Shown: piece after piece, positions 1-13,120 of the stretch
Layout: each line of letters starts with the position of its first letter
Position numbering within the stretch: the stretch's first letter is position 1
From: Undaria pinnatifida
Lineage: Eukaryota > Sar > Phaeophyceae > Laminariales > Alariaceae
NCBI GenBank assembly: GCA_012845835.1
Contig: JABAKD010000008.1
Span: 12,292,480 to 12,356,479 of the forward strand
DNA length: 64,000 nt
Direction: 5' to 3'
The notes under the pieces: model-generated
The model's database searches: none
Seen by the model: only the letters and a program-made list of their open reading frames with translations
Told to the model about the DNA's origin: nothing
Program-made: the position numbers and the translations under genes

Positions 1-25
1 CTTCCTTCTCTCGTCCTCTTCCCAG

Positions 26-1770
26 GGTCTTCTGGACATAGCGTTCGACCCGCACTTCAGCACGGACGGCTACCCGTCGTACTTCTACCTCAGCTACACC
101 TGCCAGCTTAACGACGGGGTGAGTCCGCTGCGGGGACGTTTTTTTTTTTCATCATACGTACCATCGTCATAACACCGTCGTAACATCCCCCCGTATTCCC
201 GCCGTAGCCCTTTGGTCAGTGACAAACGAGATGGGGAAGCATTTTTCTATTTGTGTCCTCCCCCCCCCCCTCCCAGACGCGTGCAACGATTGAGGCATGA
301 AAAGGTATAGAATTTCTGTCGGAGAACTCACCTATTGCTCTCCCCCCCTCATCCTCCTTGGTCACCCCTTCCTTCTCCTCTTCGCCTTCTTCTCCCCTCG
401 ACCTTTTTTTTCTGGCTGAACTATTTTCTGCTCCTTGAACCCGAAAATCGCCGAACAAAAAAGACGTCACATTTTTTTTTCGCATGTGTGGTTCTCGTTC
501 TATAACCTAGACCATGGGGGGGGGGGGGGGGGGGGGGGTTTCTCCTCAGGTATGTGTCAAGTGTTGGGCGTCGCTGGACGCTGGACGCGACAAACTAATA
601 ACTTTCAGTCTATTTGAACGCTCTTTCATTTTCCTCTTGGTGCACGTAACAACGCAGATCTAAGGTATGTCTCACAATGCACCGTATCTTGGCGCCACAG
701 GAGGTGACAAAAATCAGTCGACTTGACTCACTCCCAAGTTTTGCTCCTTCTTTGTCGTTGGATGTGATCGCGCTTTCAAATTCGGGCACCCCTCCTGATA
801 TTTTTTCCTTGTGGACGAGTCTGCAGCTTCTTGGTGTGCCACGCGCAATTTTGTCGTTTTTTGCCGGCCGGACGCGGAGCCCCCTGTAGAAGTTCTCCTA
901 TCCACAAGCGCACACACCTCAAATTATATACCAGGTACATCACGAGCGAGTCATCCCACGGTAGGGGTCGCAGTGGTATGATTGCGCCAAAAAGTCTCTG
1001 GGCGATTGAGTTCCTCGTGTGAGGAACTGCCGTTCGATGAAGAAATTTTCCCGAGTACATTGTTTTTGTTAGCGCCGAGGCATGGAAAGCTTGGTCGGGG
1101 TTGTGCGAACGAATGGCCTTCGAAGTCATTTTTTGGGCAGCAAGATATTGACTTCCTCGTGTGAGGAGAGCTCAGGGACTTTCTGCTGCAACCCTACCGT
1201 GGGAAGGGTCCACCATATTTGTATCAAACAATCCACGGTGCGATCCAATCGCCTTACGTCTCGTACCTACTGAGTTATCCCTCAAATTATTTTCTCGAAC
1301 ACGTAGTGATCTCTACTGCGATCCTTTTGACCGCCTCTTCGCGCAGTTTTGCCAGCAGCAGCAGCAGCGGAGGGGCGGGGGGCTCGGCTACAAGCCTCTC
1401 TCCGTGGACCGCGCTCCTCTCTCTCTGCCTTCGCCCACTACCACCCAGCTCTCCTCCCCTTCCCCCCTCTCCATACTGTTTGAACTCGGTATTGTGACTA
1501 CTGCTGACGTCGTTCCTTCCCCGCGCCCTCTGTCTTGCTTGGCCCTTCGTACTCCTGTGCTTCACATGGATTCCTCTCATCGTAGGAAAACCCGAGGAAC
1601 CGTCTCTCGAAGTTCGAATACTTCGACGGGGACACGTCCGCTACCCTGGCGTCCGAGGAGGTGCTCATCACGACCGAGCCCAAATTTAACAGCATCCACG
1701 CGGCGGGCTGGTGCGGCTTCAAGCCCTCCGCTTACGGCGACTCGGTAAGGAAAATGTTTTTTTCACTTTT

Positions 1771-1812
<42 letters not shown>

Positions 1813-2524
1813 GGGGGCGGAGGGTGAAGGCGGCGGCGGGGGGGGGGGGGGGCGGAGCATACGCCGTCGCCAAAACTCGTAGAGCTCAAATGGGGTAACC
1901 TCCCGCGTGAGTCGCCGTGGGCCGCTGCTAAAGAGAGATTGCTAAAGTCCTCCCCTTTCCGTACATAGCGCATATGCCAAACCACACGTCTGGTTCACAG
2001 GGATGATACCTGCTGGGGTATCGATCGACGTCGCCGAAGCAACGACAACCAACAACAGCAGCAAACCTCCCGTCGCACGCAGGCTCAAGATTGGTTAGTC
2101 TCCTTACAAAAAAAACCTACACGACCGACAACCGAGCTGAAAACTAGCTGTCTGCGATATGAAGAGTGAGTAGCTTGTGCCTCCGCTAAGCCCGCCCCCC
2201 ACTCTCCTGTCCCCTCCCTTCTCCTCTGCCTTCTTCCTGTCCCTCCCCCTCTCCTTATTAACCCTCCATCTCTCCCCCCCCCCCCCCACCCCCCGATCCT
2301 CTGTCACTTCCCCTCCCCCCCCCCCCCCGGCCTCCTTATTTCACCCCCCCCCTTCTCCGAATTTCTCCTCTCCCGTTCCCTCCCCCTCCTCCGTCTTTCC
2401 CCTCTCCCGTTACATCCCCCCCCCCCCACCTCCTCTCCTTCCTCCCCCTTCCCCACCTCCTCTCCTTCCTCCCCCTTCCCTAATTTCCCCTCTCTCCTCC
2501 CACTATATATGCCTCCGTCACGTC

Positions 2525-2569
<45 letters not shown>

Positions 2570-5500
2570 CGCTTCTTTTTTTTTCTTGTTTTTCCCTTCT
2601 ACTTTGGTTCTTTTCATTGATATTTTTTGCCCAGAACAACTACCACGACCTCTACTGGACGACGGGCGACGGCGGGCCGCAGACCGACTCTCTCAACACC
2701 GGCCAGGACACCACCAACATGTTGGGCTCCATGATTCGCATCTCGGTTCCGTCCGACGGCACCGGCTACAACATCCCGTCCGGAAACCTCGGATGTGAGT
2801 TTTTTTTTCCTGGGGGGGGGGGGGGGGGGGTGAGCTTTGTTTTGTCCCCTGTGATTTATCTGAGTTCACTGGTGACCCTCCCCGGGCGCGTTGTCTTTTC
2901 TTCAGGGCACTCATTTTTTTTAGCCTGTTGACCGTCGACAAAAGACTTTCGTCGCAGCCCGGACCCGTCAACATGCCAAGACGGATATTTTTCCGTCCCT
3001 TTTTTTCTTGTTCACACGTCTATTTTTCAGCTTCTGGACAAGCCGTGGTCACAGGTGTCGTCCCTTCTCCCCCCCCCCCCCCCCCCCCCGTTCAATTTGT
3101 AGCGCGCATAGGGTTCAGCATTCCCAACAAAACTGCTCGTCGATTTTTCAGCGAGTGTTGCTAGCTCACGCTCTCGCAGTTTCCGCAAGTCTATTTTGTG
3201 CACGATAAAAATATGTTCTCTTGTTGTGTAGTTGCTGCCGGGAATGTCGTTTTGATGAGTTGGTATGTACGTACGTTGGAGCGCTTGCATGCTCTGCACA
3301 CTGCATCACAGGCGGTGGCAAAATGTTATAGAATATAGGGTATTATCGTGACCATAAGGAATCACAAAATTTAACTTTAATTATACTGCTATATTGCCAC
3401 CATTACTGTGTTTGTTGCTTCGTATTGGTGACGCTTGGTACGATTGAAGTGCTCTACATTTTTTCTAAATTCCCAAGTTATGGAGCTTAAGACCTCTCCC
3501 CATGAACTGATTTGAACCAAAGATAAAACTGCTACGATACCGGGGATGAAAAAATAATATGGCCTATATTACACAACGAGAGCCATGCAAAAAGAAATAG
3601 CCTATTATTTATTTATTTTCCGACGATAGTGTTAGTATAGTATTTGCAGGTTAAGGAGCCCCGTCATTCAAAAAAACATTTTCGCCAAAAAACGATATAC
3701 CTTCATACCTCGATCGTAGCATGTGTCTGGTTGTAGATCGCACATCACGCTTGACAACATCAAACACCCGCACTTTGCGTGCTTTTCTTCCCGGTGTGCA
3801 GCGTTGCCTGAGGTCCACCCCGAGATCTGCGCGAGCGGGTTCCGCAACCCCTTCCGGTGCGGCTTCGACCGAGAAAACGACGTGCTCTACTGCGGAGACG
3901 TGGGCCACACCAACGTCGAAGAGATCGACATCATCGAGTGAGCACGACAGAAAAAAATTGCTTTCCGGAAGGGAGATGGAGAAGTTGATTGAGAAGTTGG
4001 AAGATGTTTTCGTCCATGGTGGACCCGACCCGCCAATCCACCCACTCACCCACCGACCCTTTTACAGCTTCAACTCCGCGCACGCCATCCTAATCGCTAC
4101 ACTGCCCCCCCCCCCCCCCCCCCCTCTTCCCCGTCTACCGCTTACCACCCTCTCTACTGCCGCCCCCCTCCTTACTCGGAATTCGTAATGCCGCCAAGAG
4201 AAGTCTTGAGCTTCTCTTTGTATACCCTTGCCGGCAACAGAGGGTCTGAGCGCGCTTGCATGATCGTGTTGACCCTGGTATCATCAAATAGCTGCAGCCA
4301 GTACCACGTACGTGGAGTTGTCTACCTAGCAACCCAACCCATGTCAACCCAAACCCAACCAGACCTCCACCCAGCCCAGTCCCTTTTAATCCCTGGCTAG
4401 AGCTGCGTATCGAACGATTGTGTGGAGATCCTGAGATCGCAGCATTTTCAGTGTTACGGACGTACGGCCCGCAACGACACTAAACAATCAACCTTTTGCT
4501 GTAGAAACATACACATAACATGCATATATGTGTATTTTGCAGGTGCGGCAAGAACTACGGGTGGTCTCGATTTGAGGGAAGCCGGTGCCAGGAAGCCCAG
4601 GAAGACCGCGACGGGCCGTGCCTGGACGCCTCCCGGAGCGGGTTCACCTTCCCGTACTTCGAGTACTGCCACCCCGACTACTACTCGGACGAAGACGAGT
4701 ACGAGTTCACCGGCGACGAGGACATCTGCGGTGACCGCCTTATCACCGGCCACGCCGTCATCGGTAAGAACGCCATGGGTACGGGTGGGGGGAGGTGCTC
4801 CATTCCCTTTGTGTGGCCTTCTTTTTTTTGCAGTGGTGGCTCGGCGCCAAATCGCTAGCGCGTGTGACAGTCCCTGTTGCTTCGCGACCTTGTGGCGCCG
4901 TCGCTACGATAAGAGGCACACGAGCACTTTTCGTCAGAAACGGTATTCTGAATGACCCAGCTCCTTATCACCCAAAAAATCGTTGGCAAAAAATATAAGT
5001 AATAGGCCTTTTTTTTTTCTTATTATTGCAAGAGGTTCTCGAGTGTTGTGGACCTACTAGCTACAGGCCTTGAGGGATATTTTATCCGGCGGTAGCAGCC
5101 CGTTTCATTTTGTCTCCAAATCAGGTTATTGGGAGAAATAGTAAGCTCCGAAAGCAAGGGGCAGTATCAAGAAAAACAGTGGTGCTGCACAGCACGCCGC
5201 TATCTGTAGCACGCGTGCCGTGAGCTTTCGTGGTCTTCCAATTTTTTCCATTTTGCCGTTGAAAAGCCGATTTTGGAGATGATCGGGGTATACTTCGTAT
5301 CGTAACATCCCCCCTACGGTAAGGTTTGTCTAGGAAGAGTATCTCCTAAATCCCCCCGGGGACAAAACCGTATTGAAGAATAAGACTAGACCGTGGAGGC
5401 GGGGAGGGGGACGGGGGGGGGGGGGGGGGGGGTTGATTCCCATATTTTCGAAACCAAGTCAGGTTAAAGCCACTCGAGCGGCAAACTAATGGCTCTGTCT

Positions 5501-8500
5501 CCCGATCAAGAGCTTACATTATCTCCAGCGGCTTTTTTGAAAAGTTTTTGGTTGGCGTAGTAACGGAAGCAAAACAGTTCCTCGATGGAGTCGTCCTACG
5601 GTACCCCCCACCCCCCCCCCCAACAAACTTTTCTTTCACGACATTACCGGTTTTTTGAAGCCACCCCCTCGGCCGTATCTCGACGTCGTAACACATGCCT
5701 CTTGTGTCGGTTTCCTGTTGCTTTGATGTCGAAAACGAAGGTGGGTACGTGTACCGCGGGAACTACTTCTCGGACCTTCTCACCGGCGCCTACATCTTCG
5801 GCGACGCTACGAACAGGTGACAACCACCAAGATGGCAACACCTCCGCCCCCTTCCCCCCAGCCTCTTTTTCTCTTCGCCCGCTCCTACAAAGTATCCCCT
5901 CACCCCCCGACGCCTTCTGTTGTGACGGAGTTAGTATCATAGAGTCATTCCACGGGTAGCGGTTGCATTTTTTAGACAAAAAAAGGTGCACCTTTCCGAT
6001 TGAGATCCTCAAGTGAGTAACCAGCGGTTAGTCATTGTTCAAGTAGTTTCACACGAGCACATTATTTATTTTTGGGAACTCAGAGGCATGGAAGCTACTT
6101 GTTCGGGGTTGTTGCGAACGAATGTCTTCGAAGGCATGTTTAGGTCGGGGTGGGATATGCACCTCCTCATGTTAGGAGCTCAGGAATTTCCTGCTGCACC
6201 CCACTATCACCACCGTTCGAACGAATGTCTTCGAAGGCATGTTTAGGTCGGGGTGGGATGTGCAGCTCCTCATGTTAGGAGATCAGAAATTTTCTGCTGC
6301 ACCCCCACTATCACCGCCGTGGGATGGTGTTTTAATTAAGTTATACCACATTTTTGGCAAAAAAATAATACTTCTATATCGCTACAACTCCCGAGACCCC
6401 GGTGATGAAAACGGCAGCCCCTCGGGTCAGCACCGCCCCGCACGAATATTTTTTTTCGAGTTTCGGGACTTGTTTTAACACAACAGATCGCTGGGAAAAA
6501 AAAAATACCATTTTTTTTTTTTTTTTTCGTTTTTTCTTACACCTATATATACCTCTATTAACAGAACTTTAAAATGATAATTGTATCATCAAAGATCGGG
6601 CGGTGCTTTTTTTTTTCTCTCAAGTTCGGCTTATAATGGGCTGTTTCAAGTCTGCAGCCCGTTAAGTGAGGGAAAGAAGGAAGGAAGGAAGGACCGGGGC
6701 CCTCTCAGCAAAATAGGTGCACCTAGAGCTACCTCGTAGTGATGGCATGCGGCGGCGCGCTGACGACGCCGTTTTTCTCCCCCATCCGGGTTTTGTCTCG
6801 TCTAGGAACATATACTACGTGAGGGAGATGGAGGGGCAGCTGGTCATCGGCACCATCGTGAGCGACAAGAGCGTGGCTATCATCTCCTTCTCGGAAGACA
6901 TCAACGTGAGCAAGCAGCGCGGTTGCCACCAAAACACACACCCCCATAAGATTGATCCAACGTTTGAGAAATATCCTCTGTCCTGTTTAAGAAAAAAAAA
7001 TCCTACACACAGGATTTGTATTTCAAGATGGGTAAACCACTGGCATATTATGATACACACCTGTTTCAGACGGCATTGTTTTCTCCTCCCTGTTTCTACA
7101 TCGCCGTCGCGTGCCGAACATTTTATTGCTCATCCTCCCCATTTTTTGCGCGACGATGCCTGTTTATGCTGTCCTTGTCTCGCTCTCTCTCACCGGACAT
7201 CAGGGCGAGCTGATGCTGCTGACCTCGAACTACCAGATTTACCACATGCCCTGCGGTGACCTTTGCGCCACGACGTGCCTCGAACAAAGCGACGACAACG
7301 TCGAAGTCAAGGTGAGGCTTTAATAAACTTGCTTGTCACAACCACACCGGTCGGAGCACGATCTAGACCCAGCTTGATCCTGAATCAAGATCTCCGTGTA
7401 TTTTATAGTACAGATTCAGCGCCGTTTCACGCTTGGAACAGATCGCGACCTAGGCCATCTAGATCCTCTCCATGTGATGGATAGAAACAACAATGCTTGG
7501 ATGGATGGATAGGTAAACAGATAGATAGATGATGCCCATTCAAAGTCATCTTCGCAAGCTGCGCGCGTGTTACGGGGGGTGGATATACCCTCGTGAAGGA
7601 TACAGGTCGGTGACTCCCCTCGTGACGGATACAGGTCGGTGACTCCCCTGCTAATGCAGGGTGAACAGGACTATGACGTTCAGCCTTGTCCTGCGCACGG
7701 AAACTGTGCAACCCGCCTTAAGGTGGACAAAACCAGACATATGTGGAACTCAGTGTACATTAAGAAAATTGTAATTGCTATAGTGTGAGTTAACGTTTGG
7801 AGTGGGATACCTGGGTCTACCGGCGGTTCGCACGCAAGTGCCTGTGTGCTCCCTGCCGAGTCATGATAGCACTTTTGTTGTTTGCATGATCTGTACTGAT
7901 ATCTGCTGGTCTGTTCGGCGTGCGACTGAATGATCGCTCCGTTGTTTCCAGGACTTGGGGTGCTACGCCGACGATTCCAAGGACCGCGTGCTGACCCTTG
8001 CCCAGAGCGATTGCGACGAGGGCGAGAGGGCTATGAGCTCCCAGGTATACAAAAAAAGTCCACGCGCCAGACATGGATGGGAAGCGTAATGAGTGGCCCA
8101 TGCTGTGGAGTGTCTTGTTTTGGCTGGAGGAGATGGATGCTTACATCTCCGTACCACGGACGATGCAAGTTTTGCGCCGCAAAAACGATTTCATCATTAT
8201 GTGCACGAAACGCTGACGTAACCGCTTACCCAACCGAAGTAGGCGAGGGTGGTTTCATCTATTATCTATGGTTGGCAGAACGTCACCATAAGAGAGATAC
8301 TAATTATTAATGGAACGATATTCTTAAAATAATAATCGTAATCATAGTAATAGTAATAGTAATAGTAAGCAAAAGGGTGATCAACTCTCGTACTAAGAAA
8401 ACAGAACCACTGGCCCAACCCGAGTGCTGATCGGGCTTTGAGTCCTGCCGACTCATTTAATAGAGTCTGTGACTATCGAGAATGAGATGCCAGGTTTTCT

Positions 8501-11500
8501 ATGCGGTTTGGTCTTGCATCCATTCTCCGCCGAACGATACTGGGAGACGGAAGCCAAAGCATGGAACATTCTCCGCCGAACGATACTGGGAGACGGAAGC
8601 CAAAGCATGGAACCTGACGAAAAAGAGAAAGCACAAACGTACTGCTTGTGTTTTTACTACCCCCCCCCGTCTCACCATCTCCTGTTCTTATTCTCCGAAA
8701 CAGATTTGCGCCTCGTACTGCGACACGATCGGAGCCAAGTACGCTGGGGTGCAGTTCTCCTACCAGGTACAAGAGATACCAAACAAAATGAGGCGTTTTT
8801 CCCTCCCGGGAGTGTGTTTTTTTCGTTTCCCCCCCCCCTGATTGGATATTGGCCCGTGGAGGGAAAAACACGTTTCTAAATATTGATTTCACGTTTATCA
8901 TTTCCCGCTGCAAAGAAATGCCCCCCCCCCTCCCCCTTCCCCTATTTAAAGTGACCAGCCTTGAAGTCGTCAATTGCTACATAGAGCGCCTTTCGATAAT
9001 GCCTCCTCCTTGTGATTTGACTGGCAGTTATCTCTTTTTCGCTGTTTTTCCTTCGTTTTTTGTGGGTGTTACTACGTCCATCCAACAAAAAAAAGTGCTT
9101 CTGCGGAGACGACGATGCTGACTACGACAGGCTTGGCTCGCTCGACGCCACAAGCTGCGAATTTTTGTGCACGGCCAACCCGGACGAGTTCTGCGGTGGA
9201 AACAACGCCATGCAGGCAAGACGTAGACAGTATTATGGGGGATAACATTCAACGCTGTGGCGCGGGGGGGAGCGGGTCGGGGCGGGGGGCTCTGTTGCCA
9301 TGATGCAAGCTCAGTTCGCCTGGAAGCGCGAGGCAGACTGGAGGAGCGGGGGGGGCGGGGGGGGGGGGCTGTACTCAGGTTGGGCATGGCCGTAGTCGTA
9401 TTACCTTAGACCCTCATCCCTACTATGCCTGGACTGATCACGTCGGGTTTTCACAAACCAGGTAGATATTGCTTGCACCAAGCGCGAAGCGCCAGTGAGG
9501 TGTTCGGCGAGTCACATGAAGGGGGAACTGCATCCTTCCAAGAACCGCTCGTAAGACGGACTTTGGCACCTTGTGGCTGCTTTCTTGCTCATGGATGACA
9601 GCGCCAATGAGTTACTTTGTTTTATGGCCTTGCCCCTCCAGAGACAGCAATGGGTATTTCTATGTAACTGCCTCGTGGGTGCCTTGCCATATTCGCACTG
9701 CGTGATTCGACAAAACCCCTTGCGCGGAGCTAGAGTTCTCCACCCCGCACAATATGATCTTCCTCGACAACCATCATGGTGACCGCCAAAAAAAAAAATA
9801 CAAAAAAAACGATACCCTGTGGTTGTCCACTGTAGCTCACGCAGTGATTGGCATGTTATACCACAGCGTCGTCGCCATCCAACGCCAACCCCAATATACT
9901 TACCCTTAAATGCTTTACAGCGTCGATGCCAACCGAGGCCAACTATTTAATGTATTTTTTCAAGGGAGCAGGAGGTGCGAGGGGGGGGGCGGTCTCTTAT
10001 AATGTTTGCATAATTACTTTTGCGGGAGGACAATGTCTTTTTTATGTGTATTTTTATTTTATTTTCCGTTCATAAAACACCCCGGACGTGCGCCGTGCCA
10101 CGACATTCTCGAAATTCGCGAGACTAGTCTTACGCTGCAACAACAAAGCTGCGAAAAAAAAACGGCTGATTTTGGGTTTGTTAAATCTCGGCGCGGGGCA
10201 ATACATCACCGAAAATACCATAAACCTACACTCACTTCTGCTAGTTTTGTCTTGTTCGGGTTGTGTATTCACCATCCATCGCTACGTATTCACGTTCCCC
10301 ACGATTTGTTTTGTTTTGTTTTTACATCCCTTCCCCCCGTGTTTTTGAAAAAGCCACATCGACCGTTTAAAGGAAAACTTGCCGATTTTTTCCACGTTTC
10401 CCCGTCAATTTCCTGCGCATATAACATTGTTCGACTCCTCTCCTCCTTTTCCCCGGTATATATATATATATTTGTGGTCTAATTTTCTAACGTTCGGCCT
10501 CTTGTTGTTGTTGTTGTTGTTATTGTTTTGTTGGTGGTGCCTACCCAATGTGACGCAACTGACAGGTGTACGAGATTGACTCGACCGAACGCATCTTCAC
10601 GCCCTCCCCTATCGGCCAATTCGAAACCCCTTCACCCGCCGACGACGGGGAACCGGAAACCCCTGCGCCCGTGGAAGTGGTCGCGGAGGGAAACTACGTC
10701 GGCTGCTTCCTTGACACGAAGGACGAGCGCATTATGACCAAGGCGGAAACGGCTTCTCCGATGAGCTCCTTGGTAAGCACGGCACCTAATATCTACCCAC
10801 TATGCCAGATGTCATGTTGCGTGTTGCGGGGATTTGGAAAGGGCATTAAGAGCATAGTTTTTGGGGGAAGGATTGAGGAATAAGTATGAAACGCTAAGGC
10901 TTTTTTTCTTCGGGAAGGGTCGAGGAAAAAGAGCATTAATAAAGCTTGGTTTGGGGAGGATCGCGGACTAGGTGTTGAAGCTTGGTTTTGGGGAGGATCG
11001 AGGACTCTAGGTGTTGAAGCTTGGATTTGGGGAGGATCGAGGACTCTAGGTGTTGAAGCTTGGTTTGGGGAGGATTTAAGGAATAAATACAACTTTCTTG
11101 CTGCGGAAGAACGGGCGAACCTTGACCAAGGCAGTAGAACGGCCTCTCGAAACGGTGAGCATACATGACCTTAGACCGGCATGTACCAGGTAAAGCATCG
11201 CTTTTTCCGGTAAAATAAATTCCACGTGTATTGGAGAGTATACCTGGTATAGGTAGGCTGTATTGTGTGGGGGGGGGGGGGTGTCGTACTTCGAGAAAAT
11301 CTTCCATGACCAAGAAGCAGGCGGTCATCTCCAATACGTAAGATGGACGCAGCGATGTGCTCCGCGGTTAGCAGGCATGGCGTAGGTAGGCACACATCAT
11401 CAGACAATCCATCCACACGCTGGCGCCGCATACGAGTCTTGTGCGCCCAAAACGTTGTATATTTCGCCTGCCTTCCCCTCCCCGCCGCAATTTATTGATA

Positions 11501-13048
11501 ATCCACTCTCCCAACAATATTGTATTTCGTGTGTCCCCCTCCGCCCCCTCCACTTTGTTGCAGATCTGCGCGCAGATTTGCTCTGGGTCTTTGTTCTACG
11601 GAACGCAGTACGCAGAGGAGGTAAGTGGGCAAGCCCAAAGGGTTTGTTTGTCACGACACGGCATATTCGGTGTATAGTTGGTTTAGGATATATAAATCAT
11701 CTAGATCGTGAATCTGTCGATTTCGTGGGTCGTTTTCTTTGGACCGCGGTACAAGTTTCAATGTGTTCATTCTAGCCTTACTCTTAACCCTTCACTGACT
11801 CCATATTTCGACAACCGTAAAAAAAACGACCCCCGGCCTCCCAATCAGATGAACTTTTGTGGACTTTTATTATTTTATTTTTGTCTTTTTGTTCAACACT
11901 CACTATTACGACACCAAGCTCTCATCAAATCCTGAATTTTTTGTTTTTGGTTGTTTTTTGTGCTCCCCCCGTGGTGCTTGTTGCCTGTACTCAACAGTGC
12001 TGGTGCGGCGGAGACAGGACCGACTACGACGTACACGGCACCACCACCTGCACCTTCCCCTGCGCCGGAAACGAGGACGAAATCTGCGGTGGCTCCTACG
12101 CCATGAGCGTCTACTCCAACGATGGCACCGTGCCCGACGACGACACCACCCCCGCCCCGGTGACCACCCTCGACCCTACGTCCGCCCCCGTGACCACCCT
12201 CGACCCTACGTCCGCCCCCGTGACCACTCTCGACCCTACGTCCGCCCCCGTGACCACCCTCGACCCTACGTCCGCCCCCGTGACCGTTCCCGACGGCCCG
12301 ACCCCTTCGCCGATCACCATCCTCATGCAGCCGACACCCTCCCCGATCACCATCCTCATGGAGCCGACGCCCTCCCCGATCGGCGTGGATGAGCCGGCCG
12401 AGTACCTTGGGTGCTTCGCGGACTCCAAGGACACCAGGTTCATGACCGGCCCCAACGTGGAGACGGTCATGAGTGCGGAGGTATGTACTTGTAGGGAGGG
12501 CATGAGGGCGGTGGACTCTCTCTCTCTTTTTTTTACGTCTGTTGTTTGTTTTAGAAATCTTGACTCAAGACTTGTTGTATTTTTTCTTGTGAACGGTGGT
12601 TGATGAAGAGAGAAAAAAACTCAAGCCTTTCTTCCTAGCATGTACAGCTGTGTCCATTTTTGTTTTTCCGTTTTTTTTTGTGTGTAGTTCGATGGCAAGG
12701 GGGGAACGGGATGTGTGACACGCCCTCCTCACGCAAGATTGTACGTGGGTTTAACTTCCCCTCGTAGTTCTATCTAGTGGTTGCAGGGGGCCAACCTCTC
12801 GCTCACCACCAATCCGTCGCGCTCCTCACCCTCCCCCCCCCCCCCCGAAAAAACGCCTTTCTCCTTGTACTGTCCGCAGATCTGTCAAGGAATCTGCGAC
12901 TCTAGCTACTACGGGACTCAATACGGGGAGGAGGTACGAATGCCACCGCTGCCTCATTTTTTCCCGCCCGCTATTTTCTCTGAACGCTGCATCCCCCTTC
13001 TCGGGAACGGACTTCTTAGGGGGAATACAGCGGGATTATTTTTTTATT

Positions 13049-13120
<72 letters not shown>

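Larger units (their letters stand above)
26..7311 (+). other. GSDH/HHIP-like beta-propeller coding portion (exons 1-8 in window)
   Basis: The exons carry the ordered GSDH signature: GLLDIAFDPHF near the left edge; a long block with WTTGDGG then GSMIRI; GFRNPF followed by LYCGDVGHTNVEEIDII and GKNYGWSRFEG; then GGYVYRG with TGAYIFGD. These correspond to blades in the soluble quinoprotein glucose dehydrogenase / sorbosone dehydrogenase / HHIP superfamily. An insert of about 45 residues with four cysteines lies between GKNYGW and YVYRG (exon 5), as in HHIP-like proteins rather than bacterial enzymes. The intron phases vary here (0, 0, 1, 2, 1, 2, 0, 0), in contrast to the uniform phase 0 of the WSC half. 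Confidence 0.85.

Noticed and set aside
9060-9245. Reading exon 9096-9215 through to the stop after 9245
   Set aside because: Would end the protein in WSC1; the GC donor at 9215 restores the conserved NAM-x-VY tail and leads into three more WSC domains.
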